From Pseudomonadota bacterium (GTDB lineage: Bacteria; Bdellovibrionota; Bacteriovoracia; Bacteriovoracales; Bacteriovoracaceae): a stretch of 64,000 nt of DNA. A program made the translations under genes and the position numbers. Under the pieces are notes generated by a model. That model did not search any database, had not been told where the DNA came from, and was given only the letters and a program-made list of their open reading frames with translations. The stretch lies in contig JAIYBW010000001.1 of NCBI GenBank assembly GCA_027488375.1, positions 372,001 through 436,000 of the forward strand, in the 5' to 3' direction. Below, in pieces: positions 1 through 8,874 of the stretch (its first letter is position 1; each line of letters opens with the position of its first letter).

Positions 1-1
1 A

Positions 2-301
2 TCTGCTGTGAGAAAGGATAGACTGACTAAAGATATTGCGGAGCTGGCCCAGGGACAAATTTTTCATGGAACAGAAGCCAAAGCTTTTGGTCTCGTCGAT
101 GAAATCGGTGGTTTATGGGAAGCTGGTCGTGCGATTCATAAAGAATTAAAGTTCAAGGGTAAGTTTGGTCTCAGATATTTAAAACCTGCTCGTACTAAAT
201 TTTCTTTGAATGACCTGTTACAAGAGGGTGAAGATACACTTTCTTTTATTAGGCAGAAAGTGTCTCCTGCTAGCGGCCCAGCTTATCTCTACCAACCTTA
301 G
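2..301 (+). CDS. sppA: Signal peptide peptidase SppA (S49), C-terminal fragment; 5' end outside window
   Basis: Frame open to window edge; 'GQIFHGTEAKAFGLVDEIGG' is typical of the SppA C-terminus. Confidence 0.8.
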   Translation, partial: SAVRKDRLTKDIAELAQGQIFHGTEAKAFGLVDEIGGLWEAGRAIHKELKFKGKFGLRYLKPARTKFSLNDLLQEGEDTLSFIRQKVSPASGPAYLYQP

Positions 302-309
302 GATTATTG

Positions 310-1539
310 ATGAACTATGCCTTCCTGTTAGAATGGGGTAAAGATAATGCCTTAGCTGTTGTAGCCGTGGTGATCACGTTAGTCCTCATCTATCACTACG
401 TTATGGAGCGGGACAAAGCTGTAAAGTTATCAAAAAAATATCGTCATTCAATCTTTGAAGCTCAGTCAAAAATATTTTTAAATGCAACTCAGTATTTAAT
501 TGAAGGGAATAAAGATCTTGCAATTAAAGAGTTCCTAAATGCCGTAGATTTAAACCGTGAAACGATAGAAACTTACTTTGCTCTTGGAGGTCTTTTTCGT
601 TCCAACGGAGAAATAGAGAAAGCTATTTCAATTCATCGCTCTTTAATAGCGAGAGACAATATTTCTGAAAGCACTCGTCTCGTTGCTTTAAAAGAGCTTG
701 CTCTAGATTTTGATAAGGGCGGTTTTATAGATAAGGCCGTAGAAACTTATAAAGATGTTCTGAAGATCAACAGAGATCAACAAGATGTTATTCAATCCCT
801 TTGCCGTATATTTGAAGATGTTGAAGACTGGGATCAGGCCTATAATTACAGAATAATGCTTTCTAAAGTGGGTCAAGAAAATCAATCCGAGACCATCTCG
901 CATATTTTAGTTCAAAAAGCCAAAGCCTTATTCGAATTGGGACAATTTAAGGCCTGTGCAGAGGAACTTGAGGATGCCTTCCGATTTGCTCCTTCTGTCT
1001 CTGCAAAAATTCTTAGGCTTAAACTCTTTATTGTTCAAGGTAAAATGGAAGATGCCAATGGACTTCTGCTTGAATTGCTAAAAGAGCATCCGATGTATGC
1101 AACTTTTATTTTTGTTTCACTGGATTCATTCAGCCCCAAACTGCCTCAGGCCGAGGAATACTTTCAGAGACTAACGCAGTTAAAAGCTTATTTTTTGGGC
1201 TTGAATGATCTTGAAATGATGAATGCCCCTTCGATTGTTCTATCTAAAATTAGATTATTAAAAGATCAAAATCAAATTGATGAAGCTTTTGAATTACTAG
1301 ATAGCTGGATGAAAAATGATGGTCATTCAGATGTCTTGAAAGTGGAGTATATCAAAATTTTAATTGATACGGGTCGTTCTGAAGAGGCGCTTGTTCATAC
1401 TCGCAGCCTATTAAAAAATCTCCATAGCTCATTGTCTCGTCATTATTGTTCTCAATGTGGCTATAATTCAGATGAGATTTTCTGGAGATGCCCTCAGTGT
1501 CATAATTGGGAAACCATTCAATTTCGTTGGAAGGTTTAA
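310..1539 (+). CDS. lapB: LapB/YciM-like protein: N-terminal TM, TPR repeats, C-terminal rubredoxin-like CxxC...CPxC
   Basis: N-terminal TM, TPR-like repeats, C-terminal 'HYCSQCGYNSDEIFWRCPQCHNWETI'. Confidence 0.85.
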   Translation: MNYAFLLEWGKDNALAVVAVVITLVLIYHYVMERDKAVKLSKKYRHSIFEAQSKIFLNATQYLIEGNKDLAIKEFLNAVDLNRETIETYFALGGLFRSNGEIEKAISIHRSLIARDNISESTRLVALKELALDFDKGGFIDKAVETYKDVLKINRDQQDVIQSLCRIFEDVEDWDQAYNYRIMLSKVGQENQSETISHILVQKAKALFELGQFKACAEELEDAFRFAPSVSAKILRLKLFIVQGKMEDANGLLLELLKEHPMYATFIFVSLDSFSPKLPQAEEYFQRLTQLKAYFLGLNDLEMMNAPSIVLSKIRLLKDQNQIDEAFELLDSWMKNDGHSDVLKVEYIKILIDTGRSEEALVHTRSLLKNLHSSLSRHYCSQCGYNSDEIFWRCPQCHNWETIQFRWKV

Positions 1540-1932
1540 ATGTTTTTTTTGTTCTTCTTAAGTTTTTTAAGTTTCGCCGATACGACACCAACTGATGAAA
1601 AGGTTGTTGGGGTATTTTACATGACCCCCATTTTCGGTCATATCCACCAATCTTCATCAAGAGCGTCAGCTAGTTTGACAACGATACAGTGTGCTCATCC
1701 AGTCAAAGTGATTGAGTCGACAAAAGTCTTGGTCTCTCCGGAGTGGGCCTATGTCCAAGTTGCTGATTATAAGGGATTCATTTTAAAGAGCTTTCTTAGT
1801 GAAAAAAGACCTGATTGCTTACAAGGCAAATATCCTAAATTTTTTGATTCATTAAATTTAGATCTCGCTGAACTCTATTACTGGGGACGTCTTCATGACC
1901 ATTTTCTACAAGGTGAAACTCGCGTTCATTAG
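1540..1932 (+). CDS. Small secreted protein, possible SH3-like domain
   Basis: Signal-peptide-like N-terminus; 'VSPEWAYVQVADYKGFILKSFLS' resembles bacterial SH3. Confidence 0.5.
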   Translation: MFFLFFLSFLSFADTTPTDEKVVGVFYMTPIFGHIHQSSSRASASLTTIQCAHPVKVIESTKVLVSPEWAYVQVADYKGFILKSFLSEKRPDCLQGKYPKFFDSLNLDLAELYYWGRLHDHFLQGETRVH

Positions 1933-2791
1933 TCTATCCCTAATAAGCGCCACCATTTGTTTTTCTCAAACAGCTAAATTTCAAGAAGAAAAAGAACTTG
2001 AGGTGGTGAATTTTTTAAGCATCCAAAAAGTTTTAAAAAAAGACGGACTATCACAGTCTGCAGAAATGAAAAAGAAGCAAGTTTCTGTCATGAAGACTGA
2101 GCAAAAAAATTTAGATCGCGCCCGCTATAATTATCCAACAGAGGATGAAATATGGGGGTTGGCAACAGATTACTGGCTTATTAAGAATGCTCAAGTTTTA
2201 GGTTGGGATTTTGAAAAGCCGGATTTTGGAATTGAGAATTCTTTTAAAGGTGTATTAGAGAATTTAGGATTCTACCAAAAAAAATTTAAAATTTTAGTCT
2301 TAAATACCTCCTCAATTATTCGCGGAGCTTTACCAGGTCTTGATGGAGAGATTGTCTATATTATATCCCTGCCATTTATCCGTTCACTTGATCTTAGCAA
2401 ACTTGAAATAGCTATTTTCCTTTTGGAGGATTACTTTCGGTATGAAGCTGGTTATTTCAAAAAAGCAGTTGGTACTGAAAAATTAAAGAAAATGGCAGGA
2501 AGTTCATTTTATGAACAGAAAGTAGATCTTAGCCTTATGGAAGAGTTAGTGAAGAACTACGGACAGCAAATTGAGAATAAAGGTTTTTCATTTCAACAAC
2601 AATTTGAAACGACAAAGAAGATGGATACTTTTCTAAAGTCGCACCCGGAATTTTGGAATGTTTATTTCCGCTTATTAGGTAAGATTCAAAATTTTGTTAA
2701 AACCAATCATCAATATAAAGATTATATTAAGCTTTATCCGTCACCTGAAATGCAATTGAAGTGGCTTTCTCCTGATGAGAAGGCTTTGTAA
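1895..2791 (+). CDS. Hypothetical secreted protein
   Basis: ORF with signal-peptide-like N-terminus, overlapping its neighbours in an operon. Confidence 0.6.
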   Translation: MTIFYKVKLAFISLSLISATICFSQTAKFQEEKELEVVNFLSIQKVLKKDGLSQSAEMKKKQVSVMKTEQKNLDRARYNYPTEDEIWGLATDYWLIKNAQVLGWDFEKPDFGIENSFKGVLENLGFYQKKFKILVLNTSSIIRGALPGLDGEIVYIISLPFIRSLDLSKLEIAIFLLEDYFRYEAGYFKKAVGTEKLKKMAGSSFYEQKVDLSLMEELVKNYGQQIENKGFSFQQQFETTKKMDTFLKSHPEFWNVYFRLLGKIQNFVKTNHQYKDYIKLYPSPEMQLKWLSPDEKAL

Positions 2792-3633
2792 TGATTCTTA
2801 GTAAATCTCAAATAGCTGATCTTGTTACGCATTTGAAATATTATTTTATTTTTCAACTGATTTTTGTCATCTTTGTCATTCTTTTGAGTTCCCTCGGAGC
2901 TTTCTTTCATTTCTTATTAGATCATGAAATCAGTATCGTTGAGAGCTGGCTTCATCACAATCAATGGGAAATACTCATTATATCTAAGCTTATTTCTTTA
3001 TTTCTCATTAATAAGTGGTTTAAGCTTCGTCTCTATGAATTTAAAAATTTTTCAATTCTATTAAAAGAATCATTTTCTTGGCCTGATTCAAAAGCCATTG
3101 TTGTGGCGGTCTTTATGCTTATTGGCCTCATAACATTAAATCGTCCAAGTTTTGTTGATCATAATGCAGGTCATTGGTATTACTTGCTGGTTTCTTTTTT
3201 TGGGATTAGTTTTTTCCTTGGAATTGAATTTGTCTTAATGGGGTACCTTGAAGATATTCTTAATTTTAAATCCAGACCTTCCAAAATTCATTTGGGTCTT
3301 TCTTACGGAATTTTGTTTGCTATCGCCTTTAAATTAAGTGTTCCAGATTTTTATGGAATGATGGGCTATATTTTACTTTGTTATTCTGCCCTTATATTTT
3401 TAAGCGGCGACAATTTTAAAAATTGGAGTAATGTTTTTTGTTTTCTTATTCTTTTTGTTGCCCCTATGGCGAGTCTCTTTGGACTGGATCCTATTTGGGG
3501 TGATGATTTTTCGCCCTTTAAGCTTGGTAGGAAACCTAACTTCGCTTTTCTAGCTGTTATTTGGATGATATCTTTTTTCTATTATAGTTATAGAGAAAGA
3601 GTCATTTTATTAGCGAGAAAATTAGTTAGATAG
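2791..3633 (+). CDS. Hypothetical multi-pass membrane protein
   Basis: Many hydrophobic segments; 1-bp overlap with upstream gene. Confidence 0.6.
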   Translation: MILSKSQIADLVTHLKYYFIFQLIFVIFVILLSSLGAFFHFLLDHEISIVESWLHHNQWEILIISKLISLFLINKWFKLRLYEFKNFSILLKESFSWPDSKAIVVAVFMLIGLITLNRPSFVDHNAGHWYYLLVSFFGISFFLGIEFVLMGYLEDILNFKSRPSKIHLGLSYGILFAIAFKLSVPDFYGMMGYILLCYSALIFLSGDNFKNWSNVFCFLILFVAPMASLFGLDPIWGDDFSPFKLGRKPNFAFLAVIWMISFFYYSYRERVILLARKLVR

Positions 3634-3642
3634 AGGTGCTGT

Positions 3643-4344
3643 ATGCATGGTGGATTGAACATTTGGCAAATACTTTGGGAATCAGGTTTAGTTGTAAAGG
3701 TCGTGCTTTTATTACTTCTTTTGTCTTCAGTTCTTTCTTGGACAATTATTCTTCAAAAATACAAACAATTAAAACTAATCATTGAATCCAATGAGAAGTT
3801 CAATCAATTTTTTAAAGGTAGTAATTCTCTTGCTGAAATAAACAGAGAAGCCAGTGAGAACCCAGACTCTACGATGAGCTTAATGTTTAGACGTGGATAT
3901 GAAGAGTTAAATAAAGTCGGTGAAAAGTTAGCAGCTTCTGGTAAAGGAGCTGTGGCCCAACACTTTGCAGAGCATGGATTTCAATCCTTAGAGCGTGCCT
4001 TAAAAACAGGATTTAATTCCGCAAATGAAAAAATGGATGTGAGAGTTTCAACTCTTGCTTCTATTGGCTCAATTACTCCTTTTATTGGTCTATTTGGCAC
4101 GGTTTGGGGAATTATCGATGCTTTTAGTGGTCTTTCAACTGGTGGAGGCTCTATTGAAGCCGTTGCCCCAGGGATTGCAGAGGCACTAGTTGCAACGGCC
4201 GTTGGTCTTGCTGCTGCAATTCCTGCTGTTTGGTTTTTCAATATTTTTAATAATAAAATTTCTCTGATCAATTCACAGATGGAATCATTTTCTCAAGATT
4301 TTTTAAATCTTATTGAAAGATCAATCTTAACTCGTAAGGAATAA
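3643..4344 (+). CDS. tolQ: TolQ / ExbB / MotA-family proton channel protein
   Basis: 'ASIGSITPFIGLFGTVWGIIDAF' and 'APGIAEALVATAVGLAAAIPAV' signatures; followed by tolR, tolA, tolB. Confidence 0.92.
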   Translation: MHGGLNIWQILWESGLVVKVVLLLLLLSSVLSWTIILQKYKQLKLIIESNEKFNQFFKGSNSLAEINREASENPDSTMSLMFRRGYEELNKVGEKLAASGKGAVAQHFAEHGFQSLERALKTGFNSANEKMDVRVSTLASIGSITPFIGLFGTVWGIIDAFSGLSTGGGSIEAVAPGIAEALVATAVGLAAAIPAVWFFNIFNNKISLINSQMESFSQDFLNLIERSILTRKE

Positions 4345-4348
4345 TCAA

Positions 4349-4768
4349 ATGGCGATGAGTTCTCAGTCAGGTAAAAAAGGACCTGTTGCTGATATTAATG
4401 TCACCCCACTTGTTGATGTCATGCTTGTTTTGCTCGTGATATTCATGGTGACTGCCCCCATGTTATTTAGTGGTATTGACCTTAAATTACCTAAAACTCA
4501 AAAAGTTAATAATGTAGGCCTTAATCAGGAGCTCGTGATCTTGTCTGTAACGGGCAGCGAGCAGTATTATTTAGGAAAGAATTTGATAACTCAAAAAGAT
4601 TTAATTCCTTCAATCCTCAAGCAATTCAAAACTCAAAAGACTGAAGTGGTTTATTTGCGTGCCGATTATTCATTGAAATATGAAAAGGTTGCGAAATTGA
4701 TTGCCAACTTAAAGAAAGCTGGAATTAGTCAAATTGCTCTTGTCACAGAAGTGGAGAAGCAGCCTTAA
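4349..4768 (+). CDS. tolR: TolR / ExbD-family protein
   Basis: '[25 protein letters not shown]' signature. Confidence 0.92.
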   Translation: MAMSSQSGKKGPVADINVTPLVDVMLVLLVIFMVTAPMLFSGIDLKLPKTQKVNNVGLNQELVILSVTGSEQYYLGKNLITQKDLIPSILKQFKTQKTEVVYLRADYSLKYEKVAKLIANLKKAGISQIALVTEVEKQP

Positions 4769-5560
4769 ATGTTCGCTAAAATGGAAGATCGAAATTTTTA
4801 TCATCATTTTGCCATGTCTCTAGGGGTACATCTTTTGATTCTTATCCTGGCATGGATCGGTGGTACATGGGTTTCAAAAATCTTTAAAAGTAATAATCAA
4901 GTCGAGATTATAAGAGCATCTGTCAGGGTTGATGTGGTTGGGATGCCAAAGTTTACTGTAAAAGAATTAAAACAGATGCAGGCGGAACCGGTGGCCAAAG
5001 CTGAGCCAGAAGCTGCTGGTGCAAAAGAAGCCGCAAGAGTCAAAGAAGAGCCTGAGGATAAAATTAATAAGGGAGATATTGTCATTCAAGAAAAAGGTGA
5101 GAAGAAAAAATCATCTTTCATGAATTTGATATCTGATTATTCGAGTAAAAAAGTGGCTCCGAAAGAGAGGAAAGAAGGTACTAAGAAAGGATCTAAGGAT
5201 TTAGATTCTTTGATCCTTGAGGGGAATAGGCTTTCGAAAGGCTCTGCTCTTGTGGGGGACTATTCTGATGAGCAAAATTCAGAATTCTCATCTTATGTTC
5301 AATCTTTACCGGATTTAGTTCGTAGTCAGTGGAAATTGCCAAGTTACCTAAAAGAAAAGAATTTGAGATGTCGGATCGCTGTTTATTTATCATCATTAGG
5401 TCAAGTGCTAAAAACTGAGCTTTTAGAGTCTTCTGGTCAAAGTGAATTTGATGCTCGTGCAGAAAAAGCTATTCGTGATGCAGCACCATTTCCTAAGCCT
5501 TCTCAAACAGTTGCTTCAAGATTAACATCTTCTGGAGTCATTCTTCGCTTTCCTCTTTAA
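4769..5560 (+). CDS. tolA: TolA/TonB C-terminal-domain protein
   Basis: N-terminal TM, charged middle, TonB-like C-terminal domain; location between tolR and tolB. Confidence 0.8.
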   Translation: MFAKMEDRNFYHHFAMSLGVHLLILILAWIGGTWVSKIFKSNNQVEIIRASVRVDVVGMPKFTVKELKQMQAEPVAKAEPEAAGAKEAARVKEEPEDKINKGDIVIQEKGEKKKSSFMNLISDYSSKKVAPKERKEGTKKGSKDLDSLILEGNRLSKGSALVGDYSDEQNSEFSSYVQSLPDLVRSQWKLPSYLKEKNLRCRIAVYLSSLGQVLKTELLESSGQSEFDARAEKAIRDAAPFPKPSQTVASRLTSSGVILRFPL

Positions 5561-5568
5561 GGATCATT

Positions 5569-6930
5569 ATGAAATATTTAATTCTTGCTCTTATTTTATT
5601 ATTTCCTCACGTATTAATCGCCCAAGACTCAGTCGCAGAAATTGCGGTTGGGGAAGCTGGGGTTGATAAAGATAAATTTGTGATTGATGATCCAGAGTTA
5701 AAATCATTAAGTGGGCGAGAAACAAATTTAAGTAAAGAATTCATAGATATTCTAAGAAATAATTTCAGCTTTTACCGCCATAAATTTAATAATGTAGATT
5801 ACTCTGAAAAAGGAAAAGATAGTTTTTCTTCACCTCAACTCGCCAAATGGAAGGAGGGTGGGATCACTTACTTTATTGCTTCCCAATTCTCTTCAGAAGG
5901 CTCATCAGTAGAAGCCCGAGTTAAGGCCTGGAGTGTTTTGACAGGGAAAGAGTTATTTTCTGAAAAAATTAAATTTGATCAATCAAATTTACGTCCAAAA
6001 GTTCATCATTTAGCCGATGGGATTTACAAGGCCATTACGGGTAAAACCTCTATCTTTAATTCGAAAATAGTTTTTGTTTCAGACCGAGCGACTTTTGGAA
6101 AAGATACGATTAAGGAACTCTATCTCATGGACTTTGATGGAAATAGAGTAGAAAAGCTTACAAATTTTCAGTCCGTTGTGATTTCTCCCTCCGTTGCCCC
6201 TGATAATTCAAAAATTATGTTTTCTCTCATCGCCAGTCATAAAGAAGTTTCTCGCTCTAGAGTGAAGATCACTAAGAATATTGACCTCAAAATGTATGAT
6301 CTTAAGAAGAGAAGCTTTTCTACCATCTCAGATAAACCTGGTATCAATTCTGGTGCGATCTTTAGTGCGAACGGATCGGTGATTTACCTCACTCTTTCTT
6401 TTAGTGGCAATGCTGATGTTTATGAAATGAATTTGGCCTCTGGTTCAATGAGAAAGGTCACTTCTCATTATGCTGATGATGTTGACCCCTCTATTACTCA
6501 GGATGGATCGCTTATGACTTTCTTGTCTAATCGTTCTGGCCGAGCTCACATCTATACAATGAATCCGACACAGACTGAAAAAGACGTTAAGCGGATTTCT
6601 TTTGTGGGGCAATTCAATGCGACACCTCGATTCTCACCAGATGGACGGGAAATTGTTTTTACCTCATGGGTTGATGGTGGTTTTGATTTGTACCGGATCA
6701 GTTCTGATGGCAACAATCTCTCACGATTGACTAAAAGTTTTGGATCTAATGAGGAACCTGTGTTTTCACCGGACGGCGAATTCATTGTTTTTACTAGCAA
6801 AAAGATCATTTCAAGGTCTAAGGCCGTTCAAGATATATACATTATGAATAGGGATGGTGAAATTTTGGGTCAATTAACCCAGGATTTTGGCCGCTGCTTC
6901 TCTCCTCAGTGGACTAACATATTGAAATAA
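5569..6930 (+). CDS. tolB: Tol-Pal system beta-propeller protein TolB
   Basis: Repeated 'FSPDGREIVFTS..DGGFDLYRISSDG' propeller motifs; tol operon context. Confidence 0.93.
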   Translation: MKYLILALILLFPHVLIAQDSVAEIAVGEAGVDKDKFVIDDPELKSLSGRETNLSKEFIDILRNNFSFYRHKFNNVDYSEKGKDSFSSPQLAKWKEGGITYFIASQFSSEGSSVEARVKAWSVLTGKELFSEKIKFDQSNLRPKVHHLADGIYKAITGKTSIFNSKIVFVSDRATFGKDTIKELYLMDFDGNRVEKLTNFQSVVISPSVAPDNSKIMFSLIASHKEVSRSRVKITKNIDLKMYDLKKRSFSTISDKPGINSGAIFSANGSVIYLTLSFSGNADVYEMNLASGSMRKVTSHYADDVDPSITQDGSLMTFLSNRSGRAHIYTMNPTQTEKDVKRISFVGQFNATPRFSPDGREIVFTSWVDGGFDLYRISSDGNNLSRLTKSFGSNEEPVFSPDGEFIVFTSKKIISRSKAVQDIYIMNRDGEILGQLTQDFGRCFSPQWTNILK

Positions 6931-6973
6931 CTGTAAAAAATGCAGAAAAATTAAACACTGCAGCAAAATAGTC

Positions 6974-7002
6974 TTGTAAAAAATTCAGGCATCGTGTAAG
7001 AT
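6974..7002 (+). promoter_or_regulatory. Candidate sigma70-type promoter: TTGTAA - 17 bp - TAAGAT (with TG extension)
   Basis: Read directly; 17-bp spacer, upstream of the ORF at 7067. Confidence 0.45.
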
Positions 7003-7066
7003 CTTCCTACTAACGCACCGTATAAAAATTAAACGGTTTAAATTAAAAAGTGTAAAGGGGATCAAC

Positions 7067-8557
7067 ATGAAAACAGCTGCTAACCTAAATGAGATTGCTA
7101 CTCTTTCAACAGTTCTTCTTTCAAATCTCGATGAAGTTGTATTCTTTTCAAAGCTTTCTGGTTTTGTTCAAGAGTTAACAGGTGAGCATAAAGTTCTTGG
7201 TTTTGAAGCCCTTTCTGATGGATCAACTCGTTTAATCTCTGAAAACGGTCAGGCGCTTTCTTCGGCTAAATTACTTAATAAAGGTCAAGGCCTTTCTGGA
7301 TATGTGGCACGCATGAAAAGAGCTTACTACTCTAATTCTGTTAAGCGTGATCCTATTGCTTCAACAGGTATTCGTGAAGAATCAATTGAAGCTGAGCTTT
7401 GTGTTCCTGTGATGATCGAAGGCTCAGTGATTGGAACGATTAATGTTCAGTCTGTTAAAAAAGACAGAAATTTCAATGAATCAGATATTGCTGCTATTAA
7501 CGAACTTTTAGCTCAGTTACAGTCTCCAATCCGTAATATGCATCTTTTTCTTATGGCGAAAAATCTTAATCGTGATCTTCTCTCTCGTATTGAAGCTAAG
7601 GAAAAAGAGCTTTCCAACAGAGTTGAAATTCAAGTTATTAAAGGTTTCGAAGACCAGTCTCAAATGATTGGCCATTCAAAAAATTTCCTCGAAGTTGTTC
7701 AAACAGCTAAGAAAATTGCTGGTCAAGATTTCCCAGTACTTCTTGAGGGTCAGCATGGAGTTGGTAAAAAAATTCTTGCTAAAAAGATTCATGGTTGGTC
7801 AGGTCGTAAAGGCGGATGTGTTGTGGCTTCATGTTCTGCTCTGAATGAAGCTCAATTAGATCGCGAACTTTTCAGCTCAAAAGGCTTAATGGTTCAGGCC
7901 AATGGTGGAACTCTAATTATCGATGATATCTCTAATACAACACTTCATATCCAAACAAAGCTTTTAAGAGCTCTTGTTGCTGGTGAAATGATCACAGTTG
8001 ATACTGAAGAGAAAATTGCATTAAACGTAAGAATTATCGCTACTTCAAAATTTGATCTTAAAAAACTTGTTGAAGAAGGAACTTTTAAAGAAGAGCTTTT
8101 CTACCGTTTAAATACAATTGCACTAAGAATCCCTTCACTACGTGAGCGTCATGAAGATATTAAAGTTATGGCCGAGCTTTTCCTTAACCAAGGTAAATCT
8201 GAGTCAAAGATTCTTACGAGTGGTGCTCTTGAGAAGTTAACTGCTTACTTTTGGCCAGGAAATGCTCATGAACTAAAAAATATCATGGAGCGTACTTATA
8301 TCTTAACAGATGGTCAGTATATTGAAGCTTCTCACCTTCCTGAGTTTGCTCAAGAAGTTAAAGTTGAAAAAGTAGAAGCTCCAGTAAAGTATGTTGAGTT
8401 CACACTATTTGATCTTGAGAAAAAACATATAATTGACACTCTTGATCATTTACAAGGTAACAAGACTCGCGCAGCTAAAACACTTGGAATTACAGTAAAG
8501 ACTCTTTATAACAAGCTTCATAGCTACGGCCTCATTGAAGCAAGAGATCAACAATAA
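7067..8557 (+). CDS. GAF / AAA+ / Fis-HTH protein of the bacterial enhancer-binding protein type, lacking the GAFTGA loop
   Basis: GAF-like N-terminus, 'GQHGVGKK' Walker A, 'GGTLIIDDIS' Walker B position, 'YRLNTIALRIPSLRERHEDI', C-terminal Fis-type HTH 'GNKTRAAKTLGITVKTLYNKL'. Confidence 0.88.
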   Translation: MKTAANLNEIATLSTVLLSNLDEVVFFSKLSGFVQELTGEHKVLGFEALSDGSTRLISENGQALSSAKLLNKGQGLSGYVARMKRAYYSNSVKRDPIASTGIREESIEAELCVPVMIEGSVIGTINVQSVKKDRNFNESDIAAINELLAQLQSPIRNMHLFLMAKNLNRDLLSRIEAKEKELSNRVEIQVIKGFEDQSQMIGHSKNFLEVVQTAKKIAGQDFPVLLEGQHGVGKKILAKKIHGWSGRKGGCVVASCSALNEAQLDRELFSSKGLMVQANGGTLIIDDISNTTLHIQTKLLRALVAGEMITVDTEEKIALNVRIIATSKFDLKKLVEEGTFKEELFYRLNTIALRIPSLRERHEDIKVMAELFLNQGKSESKILTSGALEKLTAYFWPGNAHELKNIMERTYILTDGQYIEASHLPEFAQEVKVEKVEAPVKYVEFTLFDLEKKHIIDTLDHLQGNKTRAAKTLGITVKTLYNKLHSYGLIEARDQQ

Positions 8558-8611
8558 GAAATGTTGAAGAGTTAGATTGAAAAAAGTAAAATAACACGAC
8601 TAGGAGTATAT

Positions 8612-8824
8612 ATGTCTAAAACAGTAAATCTAGATGAGAAACCAGGACAGGCCCCGGAAGTGATGACGATTAAGAATTTCCGCTCGAATGGTGATATTGA
8701 AAACTTTTATCGCTACATCCATGACAATGGTTTGCGTCGCGAAGCTTTCATGCTGATGGAATACGCAATCAGCAAAGTTGCAAAGGCACGCAAAGGAAAA
8801 AGAAAAGCGACAACATTACAATAA
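8612..8824 (+). CDS. Small hypothetical protein (70 aa)
   Basis: Good RBS (AGGAG) and strong terminator directly downstream. Confidence 0.65.
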   Translation: MSKTVNLDEKPGQAPEVMTIKNFRSNGDIENFYRYIHDNGLRREAFMLMEYAISKVAKARKGKRKATTLQ

Positions 8825-8835
8825 AGAAAATTTCA

Positions 8836-8858
8836 GGGCCCAAGGTTGGGCCCTTTTT
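8836..8858 (+). terminator. Rho-independent terminator GGGCCCaaggttGGGCCCTTTTT
   Basis: Perfect 6-bp GC stem followed by T run. Confidence 0.85.
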
Positions 8859-8874
8859 AGCTTAGACAGGGCAC

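Noticed and set aside
3981-4271. Minus-strand ORF antisense to tolQ (96 aa)
   Set aside because: Ala/Pro-rich shadow ORF of a conserved coding sequence.
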